Shown piece after piece: positions 1-7,661 of a stretch of 64,000 bases of DNA. This DNA comes from Owenweeksia sp965214115. GTDB lineage: Bacteria > Bacteroidota > Bacteroidia > Flavobacteriales > Schleiferiaceae. The DNA is taken from NCBI GenBank assembly GCA_965214115.1, contig CBDCAU010000008.1, positions 519,919 through 583,918 on the forward strand. Direction: 5' to 3'. Position 1 is the first letter of the stretch; each line of letters opens with the position of its first letter. A model generated the notes under the pieces. The model did no database searches, had not been told where the DNA came from, and saw only the letters and a program-made list of their open reading frames with translations. The translations under genes and the position numbers were made by a program.

Positions 1-1
1 T

Positions 2-889
2 AACCGTTTGGAAAAAGTGGCGTTCGTCGGACAGAACGGGCAAGGAAAATCCACCTTAGTGAAAATCATCGCGGAGAACCTGCCGCATTCAGGAAAATTG
101 GAAATTGGCCACAACGTAGAAATCGGCTACTACGCGCAGGAACAGGCGAAAACACTGGACGGCAATAAAACTTTGCTGCAAACCATTGAGGATGCCGCGC
201 CGGAAGATTTGCGGAAACGCGCCCGTGATTTTCTGGGCAGTTTTCTCTTCACCGGTGACGATGTGGAGAAAAAAGTGAAGGTGCTTTCAGGTGGCGAAAA
301 AGGGCGGGTAGCGCTGTGCAAATTGCTGCTGAACCCCAACAACCTTTTGGTGATGGACGAACCGACCAACCACCTCGATATGAAGTCCAAAGAGATGCTG
401 AAAAACGCCCTGCAAGAGTTTGACGGCACCTTGATTTTGGTCTCGCACGACCGTTATTTTTTGAACGGTTTAGCCGATAAAATCTTTGAATTTCGCGAAG
501 GGAAAGTGAAACAGTTTTTAGGTACGATTGAAGAATATTTGAATGCCCGAAAACTGGAGGATTTCCGTCAATTAGAGCGAAATTCCGAATCGCAAAAAAA
601 GGATGAAATACCGAAAAACGGAAAGAATGATTATAAGGAGCGAAAACAGCGCGATAAAGATTTGCGAAACGCGGAAAATTCCATCAAAAAATTAGAAAAA
701 GAAATCGAAAAATTGGAAACCGAAATCGCGGATTTGGACGCAAAACTCTTAGACCCCGAACAGTTCAAGGAACTTTCCAAGGATCCTGATTATTTTCAAA
801 AATACGAGGCAAAAAAAGCGAAGCTGGATAAGAAGATGGAGGAGTGGGAAAAAGCTGAGCGAAAGCTGCAAGGATTGGAACGCGGATGA
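2..889 (+). CDS. ABC-F family ATPase, C-terminal part (5' end outside window)
   Basis: This is the second ATP-binding cassette and C-terminal tail of an ABC-F protein, a soluble two-cassette ATPase of the ribosome-associated group (EttA/Uup/Ykp types) with no membrane domain. The frame is open from the first bases, so the start and first cassette lie upstream. Counted from the codon at 8, the Walker A GQNGQGKST is at residues 8-16, the signature LSGGE at 93-97, Walker B plus D-loop DEPTNHLD at 117-124 and the switch His (SHDR) at 147. From about residue 200 to the end the sequence is Lys/Glu-rich and predicted coiled coil, as in Uup-like C-terminal domains. The exact subfamily cannot be fixed without the N-terminus. 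Confidence 0.9.
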   Translation, partial: NRLEKVAFVGQNGQGKSTLVKIIAENLPHSGKLEIGHNVEIGYYAQEQAKTLDGNKTLLQTIEDAAPEDLRKRARDFLGSFLFTGDDVEKKVKVLSGGEKGRVALCKLLLNPNNLLVMDEPTNHLDMKSKEMLKNALQEFDGTLILVSHDRYFLNGLADKIFEFREGKVKQFLGTIEEYLNARKLEDFRQLERNSESQKKDEIPKNGKNDYKERKQRDKDLRNAENSIKKLEKEIEKLETEIADLDAKLLDPEQFKELSKDPDYFQKYEAKKAKLDKKMEEWEKAERKLQGLERG

Positions 890-919
890 CGCGGATTGGG
901 CTGATTTTTACTGATTTTT

Positions 920-1576
920 TTATGGAAACTTTGAATTATGGAGAATTTCAAGAAACTCGCCGCGCGGAATCTCATAGGCGCCCAAAGAAGCTAAGTGCTT
1001 AGTATAAGATTGACAGTCAATTAGTTCCATTCCCAAACCTCCCAAATGGTCACACATCTCGATGAAGGCCATTTTGCTGGCGTTGCTCACGGTGGAAAAC
1101 ATCGAATCGCCGCTGAAAGTGCCGTTGATGATAAACCCGTAAAGGCCGCCCACCAGTTCCCAATCCAAATAGGCCTCGTAAGAGTGGGCGTAGCCGCGCC
1201 GGTGCAAGTCCAAGATGGCATATTTCAAATCGTCGGTGAGCCAAGTGCCGTCCTGTCCTTTGCGCGGCGTGTTTTGGCAACCTTCCAAGACCCCTTCAAA
1301 ATCGGTATCTATCATTATATCAAATCGTTTTTGATTGATTAGGTTACGTGAACTTTTGCTGATTTTTACCTCTGACGGCCTCAGCACCATTCGTTTTTGT
1401 GGACTGTACCAATGGACGATGCCATCATATTTTCCCCACGGAAAAATCCCGTTTTGATAGGCCGCAAGCAAACGCGACGGCAAAAAGTCGCCTCCAATCG
1501 CCACCAAGTCGCCCTCAAACTCATCAGACTTCGGAAACCAAATTTCAGGCGGAAGTTGATAAATTGGCATATTCAA
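920..1576 (-). CDS. aat: leucyl/phenylalanyl-tRNA--protein transferase
   Basis: Transfers Leu or Phe from aminoacyl-tRNA to proteins with N-terminal Lys/Arg, marking them for ClpS-dependent degradation (family knowledge). The 218-residue length is normal. Family motifs are visible: GIFPWG near residue 40, WYSPQKRMVL about ten residues later, the TWLTDDL block, and YGFIINGTFSGDSMFS in place of the usual YGxxxGxxFxGESMFS. The start codon at 1576 overlaps the stop of the upstream AtoE-type gene by four bases (ATGA), so the two are probably translationally coupled and share a transcript. Cytosolic. Confidence 0.93.
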   Translation of the reverse strand: MNMPIYQLPPEIWFPKSDEFEGDLVAIGGDFLPSRLLAAYQNGIFPWGKYDGIVHWYSPQKRMVLRPSEVKISKSSRNLINQKRFDIMIDTDFEGVLEGCQNTPRKGQDGTWLTDDLKYAILDLHRRGYAHSYEAYLDWELVGGLYGFIINGTFSGDSMFSTVSNASKMAFIEMCDHLGGLGMELIDCQSYTKHLASLGAYEIPRGEFLEILHNSKFP

Positions 1577-2961
1577 AAAATAAGCAAAACCGATATAAAA
1601 ATCACCGCCCCCACCGCCATCAGCGCGATGGTGTACGGCAAGATGTCGCGGGCTTTCAATCCGGTGATTCCCAAGAGCGGCAGCGCCCAGAACGGCTGCA
1701 GCATATTGGTGAGCTGATCACCGTAGGCCAGCGCCATCAGGCTTTTGGAGAGGGAAACGCCGAGCTGGTCAGCGGCTTGGATGAGAATCGGCCCTTGGAT
1801 GGCCCACTGCCCGCCGCCGCTGGGCACGAAAATATTGACCAGCCCCGCACTGAAAAAGGTAAATATCGGGAAAGTAGTTTCATTAGAAATGCTGATGAAG
1901 AATTCGCTGACCATTCCAATCAAGCCGCTGGATTTCATCAATCCCATTATGCCAAAATAGAGCGGGAACTGGATGAGGATGCCGGCCGCCCCGCCGATGG
2001 CTCCGTCGATGGCATTCAAAAATCCCATAAAATTTTTATGAAACAGAAGGCACAATCCCAGCAAGGCGAAGTTGATAAAATTTGGAGTGATAAATTTTAA
2101 AGAAAATTCATCGTGAAGGAATGGAATATAAAACGTAAATGCTAAAATTAAAAGGGCGAAAATCAGCGAAAAAATACGACTGTAATCTAATTTTTCTGCA
2201 CCTATTTTAGTTTCGTTTTCCTTAGTTTTAATGCTGAAATTTTGATTTGGAAACTGGATAATATTGTGGGAAGATTTTTTCATCCAAAATGCCATAAAAG
2301 CGGGCAAGATCAAAAGCAGTAGGAGGGAGGCGGTCAAATTCATCGGCGAGAAAACCGTCATTTCAAACGGCAAAGAATGGGGCAGTTCTGCGATTTTTTC
2401 AGACGGGAAAATCCCTGCCATCAAACTTTTCAGGTGGCCTTCTTCCACCACCTTTATCGGCGCGCTCCCGCTGATGCCGCCGTGCCACACCATCAATCCG
2501 GAATAGCCCGCCGCGCCGATGAGCGGGTAGTTGGTTTTCAATCCGTTGCGAGCAAAGCGCTCCCCCGTTTTCCGCGCGATGATGGCGCCGAAAATCAACC
2601 CCAGCCCCCAATTAAAAAGGGCAACAATTATCGTAAAAAAAGTGACGAAATAAGCGGCGGCGGCGGGCGATTTTCCCGCGTTCACGATTCGGTCAATCAC
2701 GCGGCTGACGGGCGGCGCCAAAGCCAGCGCGTGGCCCAGCACCAAAATCAACATCATCTGCACGGCGAACACTAAAAGCGGCGGATCCCACAGACCGTTT
2801 TGCCACGCGGAGAGCATCGCAACGACCTTATTTTCAGAAGATTGGAAATCCCCAAAAAGCAGCGCCAGCGCCATCGTGACGAAAGTGAGAACCACTGCGA
2901 TGGTAAAGGGCGCGGGCAAAAGCCGCCGAAAAGTTTGCTCGAATGTTTGGGAAAAGGACAC
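1573..2961 (-). CDS. atoE: short-chain fatty acid transporter, AtoE family
   Basis: A 462-residue polytopic inner-membrane protein whose sequence resembles the AtoE/short-chain fatty acid uptake family: N-terminal PAPFTIAVVLTF segment, a GHALALAPPVSRVID region, and conserved Gly/Pro-rich loops such as FVPSGGGQWAIQGP near residue 390. About ten to twelve hydrophobic stretches are visible, with a charged Lys-rich cytoplasmic loop near residues 230-255. Members import short-chain acids such as acetoacetate or butyrate. The frame overlaps aat by four bases. An 86-base gap separates it from the DUF3127 gene upstream; that gap contains degenerate CGATT repeats and no clear terminator. Confidence 0.85.
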   Translation of the reverse strand: MSFSQTFEQTFRRLLPAPFTIAVVLTFVTMALALLFGDFQSSENKVVAMLSAWQNGLWDPPLLVFAVQMMLILVLGHALALAPPVSRVIDRIVNAGKSPAAAAYFVTFFTIIVALFNWGLGLIFGAIIARKTGERFARNGLKTNYPLIGAAGYSGLMVWHGGISGSAPIKVVEEGHLKSLMAGIFPSEKIAELPHSLPFEMTVFSPMNLTASLLLLLILPAFMAFWMKKSSHNIIQFPNQNFSIKTKENETKIGAEKLDYSRIFSLIFALLILAFTFYIPFLHDEFSLKFITPNFINFALLGLCLLFHKNFMGFLNAIDGAIGGAAGILIQFPLYFGIMGLMKSSGLIGMVSEFFISISNETTFPIFTFFSAGLVNIFVPSGGGQWAIQGPILIQAADQLGVSLSKSLMALAYGDQLTNMLQPFWALPLLGITGLKARDILPYTIALMAVGAVIFISVLLIF

Positions 2962-2963
2962 GG

Positions 2964-2986
2964 GCGATTAACGATTGATTCGATTT
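2964..2986. repeat. degenerate CGATT(N)A heptamer repeat
   Basis: Short run of imperfect heptamers (CGATTAA, CGATTGA, then TCGATT) just upstream of the AtoE start. It resembles runs near 16713-16745 and 24862-24892 and, on the complementary strand, the long perfect heptamer tract before mutS (ATTGCCG versus ATTGACG). Confidence 0.5.
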
Positions 2987-3047
2987 AAGATTTGCCAACC
3001 GCCGCTCCCCACTACTTATTCATTATTGCCTATTCAATATTTGCCGC

Positions 3048-3428
3048 TCAAAACGGCAAATCATCGTCCTCGTCGTCCTGCATCGGCGGCATCGGCGGCA
3101 TTTCTTTGGCGGGGGCGGCTTGGCCATTTTGTCCAGCGTTGGCGGCGGGGGCGGCGCTTTGTTTTTCAATCCGCCAGCCCGAAATAGAGTTGAAATACTT
3201 CACCTCGTTTTGCGGCGATGTCCATTCGCGGCCGCGCAGATTGATGCCCACCGTCACTTTGTCGCCTTCGCTGTAATGATCTAAAAGCGCGCCTTTATCC
3301 TGCACAAATTCTATCTGCAAATGCTGCGGATATTGTTCTTCGGTGGTGACCACCAAATTGCGCTTTTTAAAGCTATCGGTAATTTGCTCGGTTTCTCCTA
3401 TTTTTTTAACGATTCCTGTTATCTCCAT
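3048..3428 (-). CDS. DUF3127 protein with SSB-like acidic tail
   Basis: A 126-residue protein. Residues 1-90 match the pattern of DUF3127 (start MEITGIVKKIGETEQI, then KRNLVVTT, GINLRGREWTSPQNEVKYFNS), a Bacteroidota family thought to adopt a single-stranded-DNA-binding-like fold. The rest is an Ala/Gln/Pro-rich linker that ends in DDEDDDLPF. That terminus looks like the acidic tip by which bacterial SSB recruits repair and replication proteins. The gene follows the flavin reductase gene by 24 bases on the same strand. DNA binding and partner recruitment are inference. Confidence 0.82.
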   Translation of the reverse strand: MEITGIVKKIGETEQITDSFKKRNLVVTTEEQYPQHLQIEFVQDKGALLDHYSEGDKVTVGINLRGREWTSPQNEVKYFNSISGWRIEKQSAAPAANAGQNGQAAPAKEMPPMPPMQDDEDDDLPF

Positions 3429-3452
3429 TTTTTTGTTTTTTTTTTAAGAAAA

Positions 3453-4358
3453 TTAATTACGGCCGATATGGTCGGCCAGCAGCGTTTTCCACGCTTCTTT
3501 TACTTGGTTTTGGTCTAAAAATTCTTTTGCCAAATGATGCAATTGCTCGCGCGCTTCCAAATTGTCGCCGCTGTTGCGGAAAATTTCCTGTACGCGGTTT
3601 TCGCTTTTCGCATACGTTTTGATTTCGTCCTCGGTGGGCAGGTTTTCAACGTTGCCCAGCTTTCCTAAGTCATTGCCATCCAGCACTATGCTTTCACGGA
3701 TGCGTTTCGGAATTTGATCTACGCCGATGCCGATGGCGCTGAGCGGTTTTTCCACCTCAAAAAGCGCGTCGCCGTGCGCGCGGCAATACCAGTTTCCGCC
3801 CATCCGCGCCACCAAATCTATTTTCGTTTGGTCGATGATTCCATTGGCATCCAGCACGTTTTCATTGATATGGATGAGCAAAACTTCGCATACAATCAAA
3901 TTGCCCGCGCCGCCTTGGTCGCCCAGCGCGATGATTTGGTTCACCTTGCATTCCAGTTGCACCGGCGATTCCTTCACCCGAAAGGGTTTCACTTTTTCAG
4001 ATTCGATGGGCGTCAAGCCGCTTTTTATAAATTCATCCACGCCGTCCGCGTATTCCGTTGAAGCAAGTGACATCTGTTGCACGATGTCGTAATTCACGAT
4101 GTTGATGACGACTTCGCCCGTGGCTTCGGCGTTGTGCAAAGTATGCTTGGTGGTATTATCGCGCACGCGCCGCGCCGGCGAAAAAATCACCGTGGGCGGG
4201 TTGCTGCTGAACACGTTGAAATAGCTGAACGGGCTGAGGTTGCGGTTGCCCTCCTCGTCGATGGTGCTGGCAAAAGCAATCGGGCGCGGCCCGATGCTGC
4301 CCAAAAGGTGGGCGTGCGCCATTTTGCCGGAAAGCTCGTTCAGGTCAAACGTTTTCAT
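3453..4358 (-). CDS. flavin reductase family protein (FMN-binding split barrel)
   Basis: A 301-residue protein. The first 200 residues show the flavin-reductase-like split-barrel pattern: LLGSIGPRPIAFASTIDEEG near residues 18-37, NLSPFSYFNVFSSNPPTVIF, then VNIVNYDIVQQMS and LVARMGGNWYCRA near 190. Such proteins bind FMN and reduce flavin or act in oxygenase systems; the substrate cannot be read here. The final 100 residues form a helical extension (IPKRIRES, EDEIKTYAKSEN, AREQLHHLAKEFL) seen in many Bacteroidota homologues. A TACTTTTG -7 box lies 27 bases before the ATG. It begins the leftward group that continues into DUF3127. Confidence 0.85.
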   Translation of the reverse strand: MKTFDLNELSGKMAHAHLLGSIGPRPIAFASTIDEEGNRNLSPFSYFNVFSSNPPTVIFSPARRVRDNTTKHTLHNAEATGEVVINIVNYDIVQQMSLASTEYADGVDEFIKSGLTPIESEKVKPFRVKESPVQLECKVNQIIALGDQGGAGNLIVCEVLLIHINENVLDANGIIDQTKIDLVARMGGNWYCRAHGDALFEVEKPLSAIGIGVDQIPKRIRESIVLDGNDLGKLGNVENLPTEDEIKTYAKSENRVQEIFRNSGDNLEAREQLHHLAKEFLDQNQVKEAWKTLLADHIGRN

Positions 4359-4385
4359 CTATGATTTTTATAAAAAAAAGGAGCG

Positions 4386-4393
4386 CAAAAGTA
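4386..4393 (-). promoter_or_regulatory. -7 box (TACTTTTG) before flavin reductase gene
   Basis: Matches the Bacteroidota TAnnTTTG -7 consensus on the minus strand, 27 bases upstream of the ATG at 4358. Confidence 0.55.
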
Positions 4394-4461
4394 AGGAATG
4401 CGAGAGGGTTTATAAAGGGTGAATTCCAGTAAATTTGGCTTGTTTGGATTTGAAAAAAGGC

Positions 4462-4469
4462 TATTTTTG
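4462..4469 (+). promoter_or_regulatory. -7 box (TATTTTTG) before tRNA-Leu locus
   Basis: TAnnTTTG match 15 bases upstream of the broken tRNA-Leu copy and about 118 bases upstream of the intact tRNA-Leu. It is the only obvious promoter box for the pair. Confidence 0.5.
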
Positions 4470-4484
4470 CGGCCTCAAATTTTA

Positions 4485-4560
4485 GCGGATGTGGTGGAAT
4501 TGGTAAACCTGTCTGCCGACAGGCAGGCACGCCAGTTTTAGGATTTTGTGAAAATCAAAC
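4485..4560 (+). pseudogene. broken tRNA-Leu copy with 20-nt hairpin inserted in the D-loop
   Basis: The segment starts like the intact tRNA-Leu 100 bases downstream (GCGGATGTGGTGGAATTGG against GCGGGCGTGGTGGAATTGG). In the D-loop a 20-nt hairpin sequence (CCTGTCTG, loop CCGA, CAGGCAGG, at 4508-4527) has been added exactly where the intact gene reads ...GAC-ACGCCAG. The anticodon arm is mispaired (CCAGT/TTTTG), and the variable arm, T-arm and 3' acceptor strand are not recognisable. This is a decayed tandem tRNA gene. Confidence 0.7.
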
Positions 4561-4586
4561 CCTATCTAAGAAATTTTTGAAATTAT

Positions 4587-4668
4587 GCGGGCGTGGTGGA
4601 ATTGGTAGACACGCCAGACTTAGGATCTGGTGCCGCGAGGTGTGAAGGTTCGAGTCCTTTCGCCCGCA
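4587..4668 (+). tRNA. tRNA-Leu (anticodon TAG)
   Basis: The acceptor stem GCGGGCG/CGCCCGC pairs fully and the discriminator is A. The class II D-arm (TGGTGGAATTGGTAGACAC), the anticodon arm CCAGA-CTTAGGA-TCTGG, a long variable arm and a T-arm GAAGG-TTCGAGT-CCTTT are present. CCA is not encoded. Its 3' end recurs, with the following 320 bases, at 8597-8930. Confidence 0.95.
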
Positions 4669-4676
4669 CTTATTTA

Positions 4677-4708
4677 GAAGTCAAGTTCTTCGGGGCTTGG
4701 CTTTTTTT
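4677..4708 (+). terminator. terminator after tRNA-Leu
   Basis: Hairpin AAGTCAAG...CTTGGCTT followed by seven T. The equivalent place in the duplicate copy (8621-8650) has a different but also well-paired hairpin. Confidence 0.7.
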
Positions 4709-4886
4709 ATTCCAAAATCTCCGAAAGCTTTCCCTCGGCACGGTGGTGGCCCCACGTCCACGATGGCCAGCCCGCCCCCTTTCTTTGGTTTAAATAATTT
4801 TCGCTGCGATGGCGGAGCGCGTTTTGGAAACCTTCGATGTTTTCGTATGGAATCCAACGGACATCGTTCTGATTGTGCGCCAAGAT
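4707..4886 (-). other. conserved 59-codon reading frame behind the DUF4173 stop
   Basis: In the same frame as the DUF4173 gene and directly after its TAA (4887-4889), 59 sense codons follow (ILAHNQNDVRWIPYENI..., later AGWPSWTWGHHRAEG, end LSEILE) before the next TAA. The degenerate copy at 8649-8828 has the same length and many synonymous differences from it. This is therefore probably the original C-terminus of the membrane protein, now behind a stop codon. Confidence 0.6.
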
Positions 4887-6188
4887 TTACTCCTCCACTT
4901 TATCCAAATTTTCAAAGACGATTGGGTACACTTGCGGATTGGCATCAAGGTAAAAATCCACGTCCACTTGGCTGGGGATGCCGTTTTCAAGATTGTAGCG
5001 CACGATGAATTTGTCCCAATTGACCGTGGCGCAAAGCGTGAAAAGCGCCAGCGCAAAAGCAGAATTGATACGGATGACCCAAGCCGAATTATGCCGTTTC
5101 CAGATCTTTAGCGAAAGCGAAACCAAGCCAATAAACACCAGCGCCAGAAAAACAAAGACACCGAGGCGGCGGCCGGCCAGCGCGTGGCTTTCCACATAAT
5201 ACCAAGTGCGCAAGGCCACCGAAATCGCCAAGATGCCATTTTGGAAAACCCAAATCTGGGCGAGCCTGCGCAGCGTTTTCCTTTTGGGATAAAAATTCAG
5301 ATTGAAACGGAAAAAGTAGAAAATAACGGTCATCGAAAGGAGCAAGGTGAGTATGAGCCAGCCCACGCCTTCGTGAACGAACTCCTTGAGGCTGAACCCA
5401 GTGGGCGGGTCAAACTGAAACCACACCCATTTTATATCAATAAAATTGACGACCAAAAAAAGCACGTTGAGCGAGGCGAAAATCATCAGCGCGGAAACAT
5501 ATTCGTCGCGCAGTCCCAATTTCTTTATCAATTTGCTGGGTTTCTTGTCTTTTCGAGATAAAAAATTGGAAGCTTTTAGAGATAGAAAAGTACCGGGTTT
5601 TTTGAGGAAAAGCCACCTCAAAAGGAGTATCCCAAAGGTGAGGAAGAAAAAGTAGCTCAAAGAAACACTTTCTAAGAGCCTGAAAAAATCACCAAAAACC
5701 GTCCCGCTCCAGTTGTTGAAAATGGCGTTGCCCGCTGAAAACAGCACGGCAAAAAGCGTGAACAAAATTAATGGGACAAACGCCAGCCGGACATAGAGCA
5801 AACCGCGCTGCCGCCGCACCGGCTCGGGCAATAGCTGGACTCCCGGTAGTAGGTTCTCTTTCAAATTGATGAAATTGAAGAGTTGGTTAAGCGTGTTTTC
5901 CAAAACGGATGAACCGGCCAACCTCAATTTCCCATAAAGCGCCACGAAGCTCAAAACCAAAACGAGCGTACTCACCGCCGAGCCAATACTAATTTGGCTA
6001 TAGGCCGAAATCGTAAAACAAATCATCAAAAAAATGTCAAATTTTGATAATTTTTGCCCACCTTTTTCTATAAAGTGGGCGACTAAAATTAGAGTGGTAA
6101 AAATAGCCAAATTAATGCCCGGCAACTGTTGCCAAAAAAGGATGTGCCAAAGCGTGATTAAAATAAGAAAACGGACAATGATTCTCAT
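4887..6188 (-). CDS. DUF4173 polytopic membrane protein, C-terminus cut by a stop
   Basis: A 433-residue integral membrane protein with roughly ten hydrophobic segments, starting with a membrane segment at residues 5-30. Segments such as FDPPTGFSLKEFVHEGVGWLI (~275-295), the RTWYYVESHALAGRRLGVF loop and NWDKFIVRYNLENG near residue 395 match DUF4173. The role of the family is unknown. The frame stops at VEE, while the same frame continues for 59 conserved codons; with them the protein would be about 493 residues. The stop may be a nonsense change, a recoded codon or an error. The gene faces the tRNA-Leu locus. Confidence 0.75.
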   Translation of the reverse strand: MRIIVRFLILITLWHILFWQQLPGINLAIFTTLILVAHFIEKGGQKLSKFDIFLMICFTISAYSQISIGSAVSTLVLVLSFVALYGKLRLAGSSVLENTLNQLFNFINLKENLLPGVQLLPEPVRRQRGLLYVRLAFVPLILFTLFAVLFSAGNAIFNNWSGTVFGDFFRLLESVSLSYFFFLTFGILLLRWLFLKKPGTFLSLKASNFLSRKDKKPSKLIKKLGLRDEYVSALMIFASLNVLFLVVNFIDIKWVWFQFDPPTGFSLKEFVHEGVGWLILTLLLSMTVIFYFFRFNLNFYPKRKTLRRLAQIWVFQNGILAISVALRTWYYVESHALAGRRLGVFVFLALVFIGLVSLSLKIWKRHNSAWVIRINSAFALALFTLCATVNWDKFIVRYNLENGIPSQVDVDFYLDANPQVYPIVFENLDKVEE

Positions 6189-6287
6189 CTTGCAGAAATT
6201 TTATGGGTTTGGGACAAGAACGCCCATTGTTTCTTGTTTCGTTTGCCCAAACTTTTTTTAACAAGATTTTATAAAAAAACCAGAACG

Positions 6288-6325
6288 AAAAAAACCCCCA
6301 AGAAATGAACCTTGAGGGTTTATTT
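6288..6325 (-). terminator. terminator after the thioredoxin-like gene
   Basis: Inverted repeat AAACCCCCAAG / CTTGAGGGTTT (one G-T pair) at 6292-6302 and 6311-6321, followed by a T-run on the minus strand, 20 bases after the stop of the thioredoxin-like gene. Confidence 0.75.
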
Positions 6326-6347
6326 TAATCAAATACTTTTAAGCTGA

Positions 6348-6968
6348 TTACGTCTTCGCGCGCTTGATGCTGCAACCAATCGGCTTGGTGGTGGCGGGAT
6401 CTATTTCTGCGCCGTCCACCATATTGTTCAGCGCGTTTTTCAGGTAAAATGTGGAAGCCGTCTCGTCGCGGTCTTCGTATTTATCGTTGATGCTGCCTTC
6501 GTATTTCAGTTTCATATCAGCATCAAAAAGGAAAACGTGCGGGGTGGTCTTTGCGCCAAAAGCATCGGCCAATTTGTGGTTTTCGTCCATCAAATAAGGC
6601 GATTGGTAGCCCGCTTCTTCAAAGTGCTTTTTCATTTCTTGCATCGAATCGTCGCCGTCGCGCTTGGCCTCGTTGCTGTTGATCAGCACCATCCCGATTT
6701 TGTTCTCGGCCGTAATCGTGGCCAGTTCGGGGTAGGTGTCTTCCCAGCCAATCACGAAGGGGCAAGTGTTGCACGAAAAGATGACCACTAAGCCGTTGTC
6801 GTCCGCCAAGTCGCTGAGGCTGTGCATCTTGCCATCAATGTTTTCCATTTCTTGGCCTTGCATCGGAGCTTTGTCGCCGATTTTCAGAGTGCCCTCGCTC
6901 TTGGTATTAAAAGCGAACATCAAAGTGCCGATGGCAAAAGTGGCCATCATAAAACTGAATTTTTTCAT
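6348..6968 (-). CDS. secreted thioredoxin-like (redoxin family) protein
   Basis: A 206-residue protein. I place the start at the ATG at 6968 because MKKFSFMMATFAIGTLMFAF is a clean signal peptide, whereas the 13 extra upstream codons are not. The mature part has the peroxiredoxin/ResA-like entry LKIGDKAPMQGQEM, a redox pair in FSCNTCPFV (CxxC near residue 67), an acidic strand, and the cis-Pro TTPHVFLFD near residue 145. It likely acts as a periplasmic thiol-disulfide or peroxide-related redoxin. It has its own terminator and no operon partner. Confidence 0.82.
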   Translation of the reverse strand: MKKFSFMMATFAIGTLMFAFNTKSEGTLKIGDKAPMQGQEMENIDGKMHSLSDLADDNGLVVIFSCNTCPFVIGWEDTYPELATITAENKIGMVLINSNEAKRDGDDSMQEMKKHFEEAGYQSPYLMDENHKLADAFGAKTTPHVFLFDADMKLKYEGSINDKYEDRDETASTFYLKNALNNMVDGAEIDPATTKPIGCSIKRAKT

Positions 6969-7088
6969 TGGGATTTTTTTTAAATTTAGAATTTCGAGGC
7001 CACACAAAAATTGTTCCTGTTTTCCTCCATGAGATGTTAGGTTAAGGTTTCTGTGGTTGCATCGGAACTCGGTCTCTTTCAGGTGTAG

Positions 7089-7490
7089 CTATGACGTCTT
7101 TTTGTCAAAATGGATGATGCTGTCCAGCTCCACCTTCCCTTGTATCACCGCCTGCGGCGTGGGGCGCAAGCAGTTCTCCACCACCTCGGTGTACACTTTC
7201 CTCTTCCTTTTCAGAAGCACTAAGACGACGGTCTTGCCGCCCGCCCCGTACCCTGGCCATTCACGCGCCTCGCTCCGAAATAGGACTCGTCCACCTCCAC
7301 CTTAGCCCTCCAGCGGGCTATCAAAGACCGCGAGCTCGAAAACTCTCCCTGGGAAGCCTCAGCTAACGGTTTACGAGATTGCGGTTCGCATTGGCCAGTT
7401 TTGCAATCTGGGTCGCCTTCAAATCGGCGCAGAAAAACCTCAGAACCTCCCTGTATTTGTATTCCAAAAAATATGTTCTTTTTATATATT
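7089..7490 (-). pseudogene. IS1595-family transposase remnant
   Basis: Pieces of an ISXO2-like transposase appear in three frames. FCADLKATQIAKLANANRN lies near 7400 (helix-turn-helix region). KVEVDESYFGARRVNG near 7270 holds the first DDE Asp. After a frameshift, GAGGKTVVLVLLKRKRKVY and VVENCLRPTPQAVIQGKVEL follow, to a stop at 7089-7091. The catalytic C-terminal half is missing and at least two frameshifts and a stop interrupt the frame, so it is inactive. No terminal inverted repeats were recognised. Confidence 0.75.
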
Positions 7491-7571
7491 TGTTTTTCAT
7501 TGAGCCTCAACTTGTTACGAAGGTTATCCCTTCGTAAACCAGTCAAGACCCATTTTTTAATATATTTTTAA

Positions 7572-7579
7572 TATATTTG
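7572..7579 (+). promoter_or_regulatory. -7 box (TATATTTG), possible promoter of the lipoprotein gene
   Basis: TAnnTTTG match in an AT-rich stretch, about 80 bases before the ATG at 7662. Confidence 0.4.
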
Positions 7580-7661
7580 CCCCGCAATTAACCTTTTTGG
7601 TGTAATTGTCGCGGTTGCCGAAAAGCGGATGAGTAGGTTCAGTTAAATTGAATTTTTTATT

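Noticed and set aside
7057..7305. Open frame on the plus strand over the IS1595 remnant
   Set aside because: The minus strand holds recognisable transposase pieces in this interval. The plus-strand translation has no motifs.
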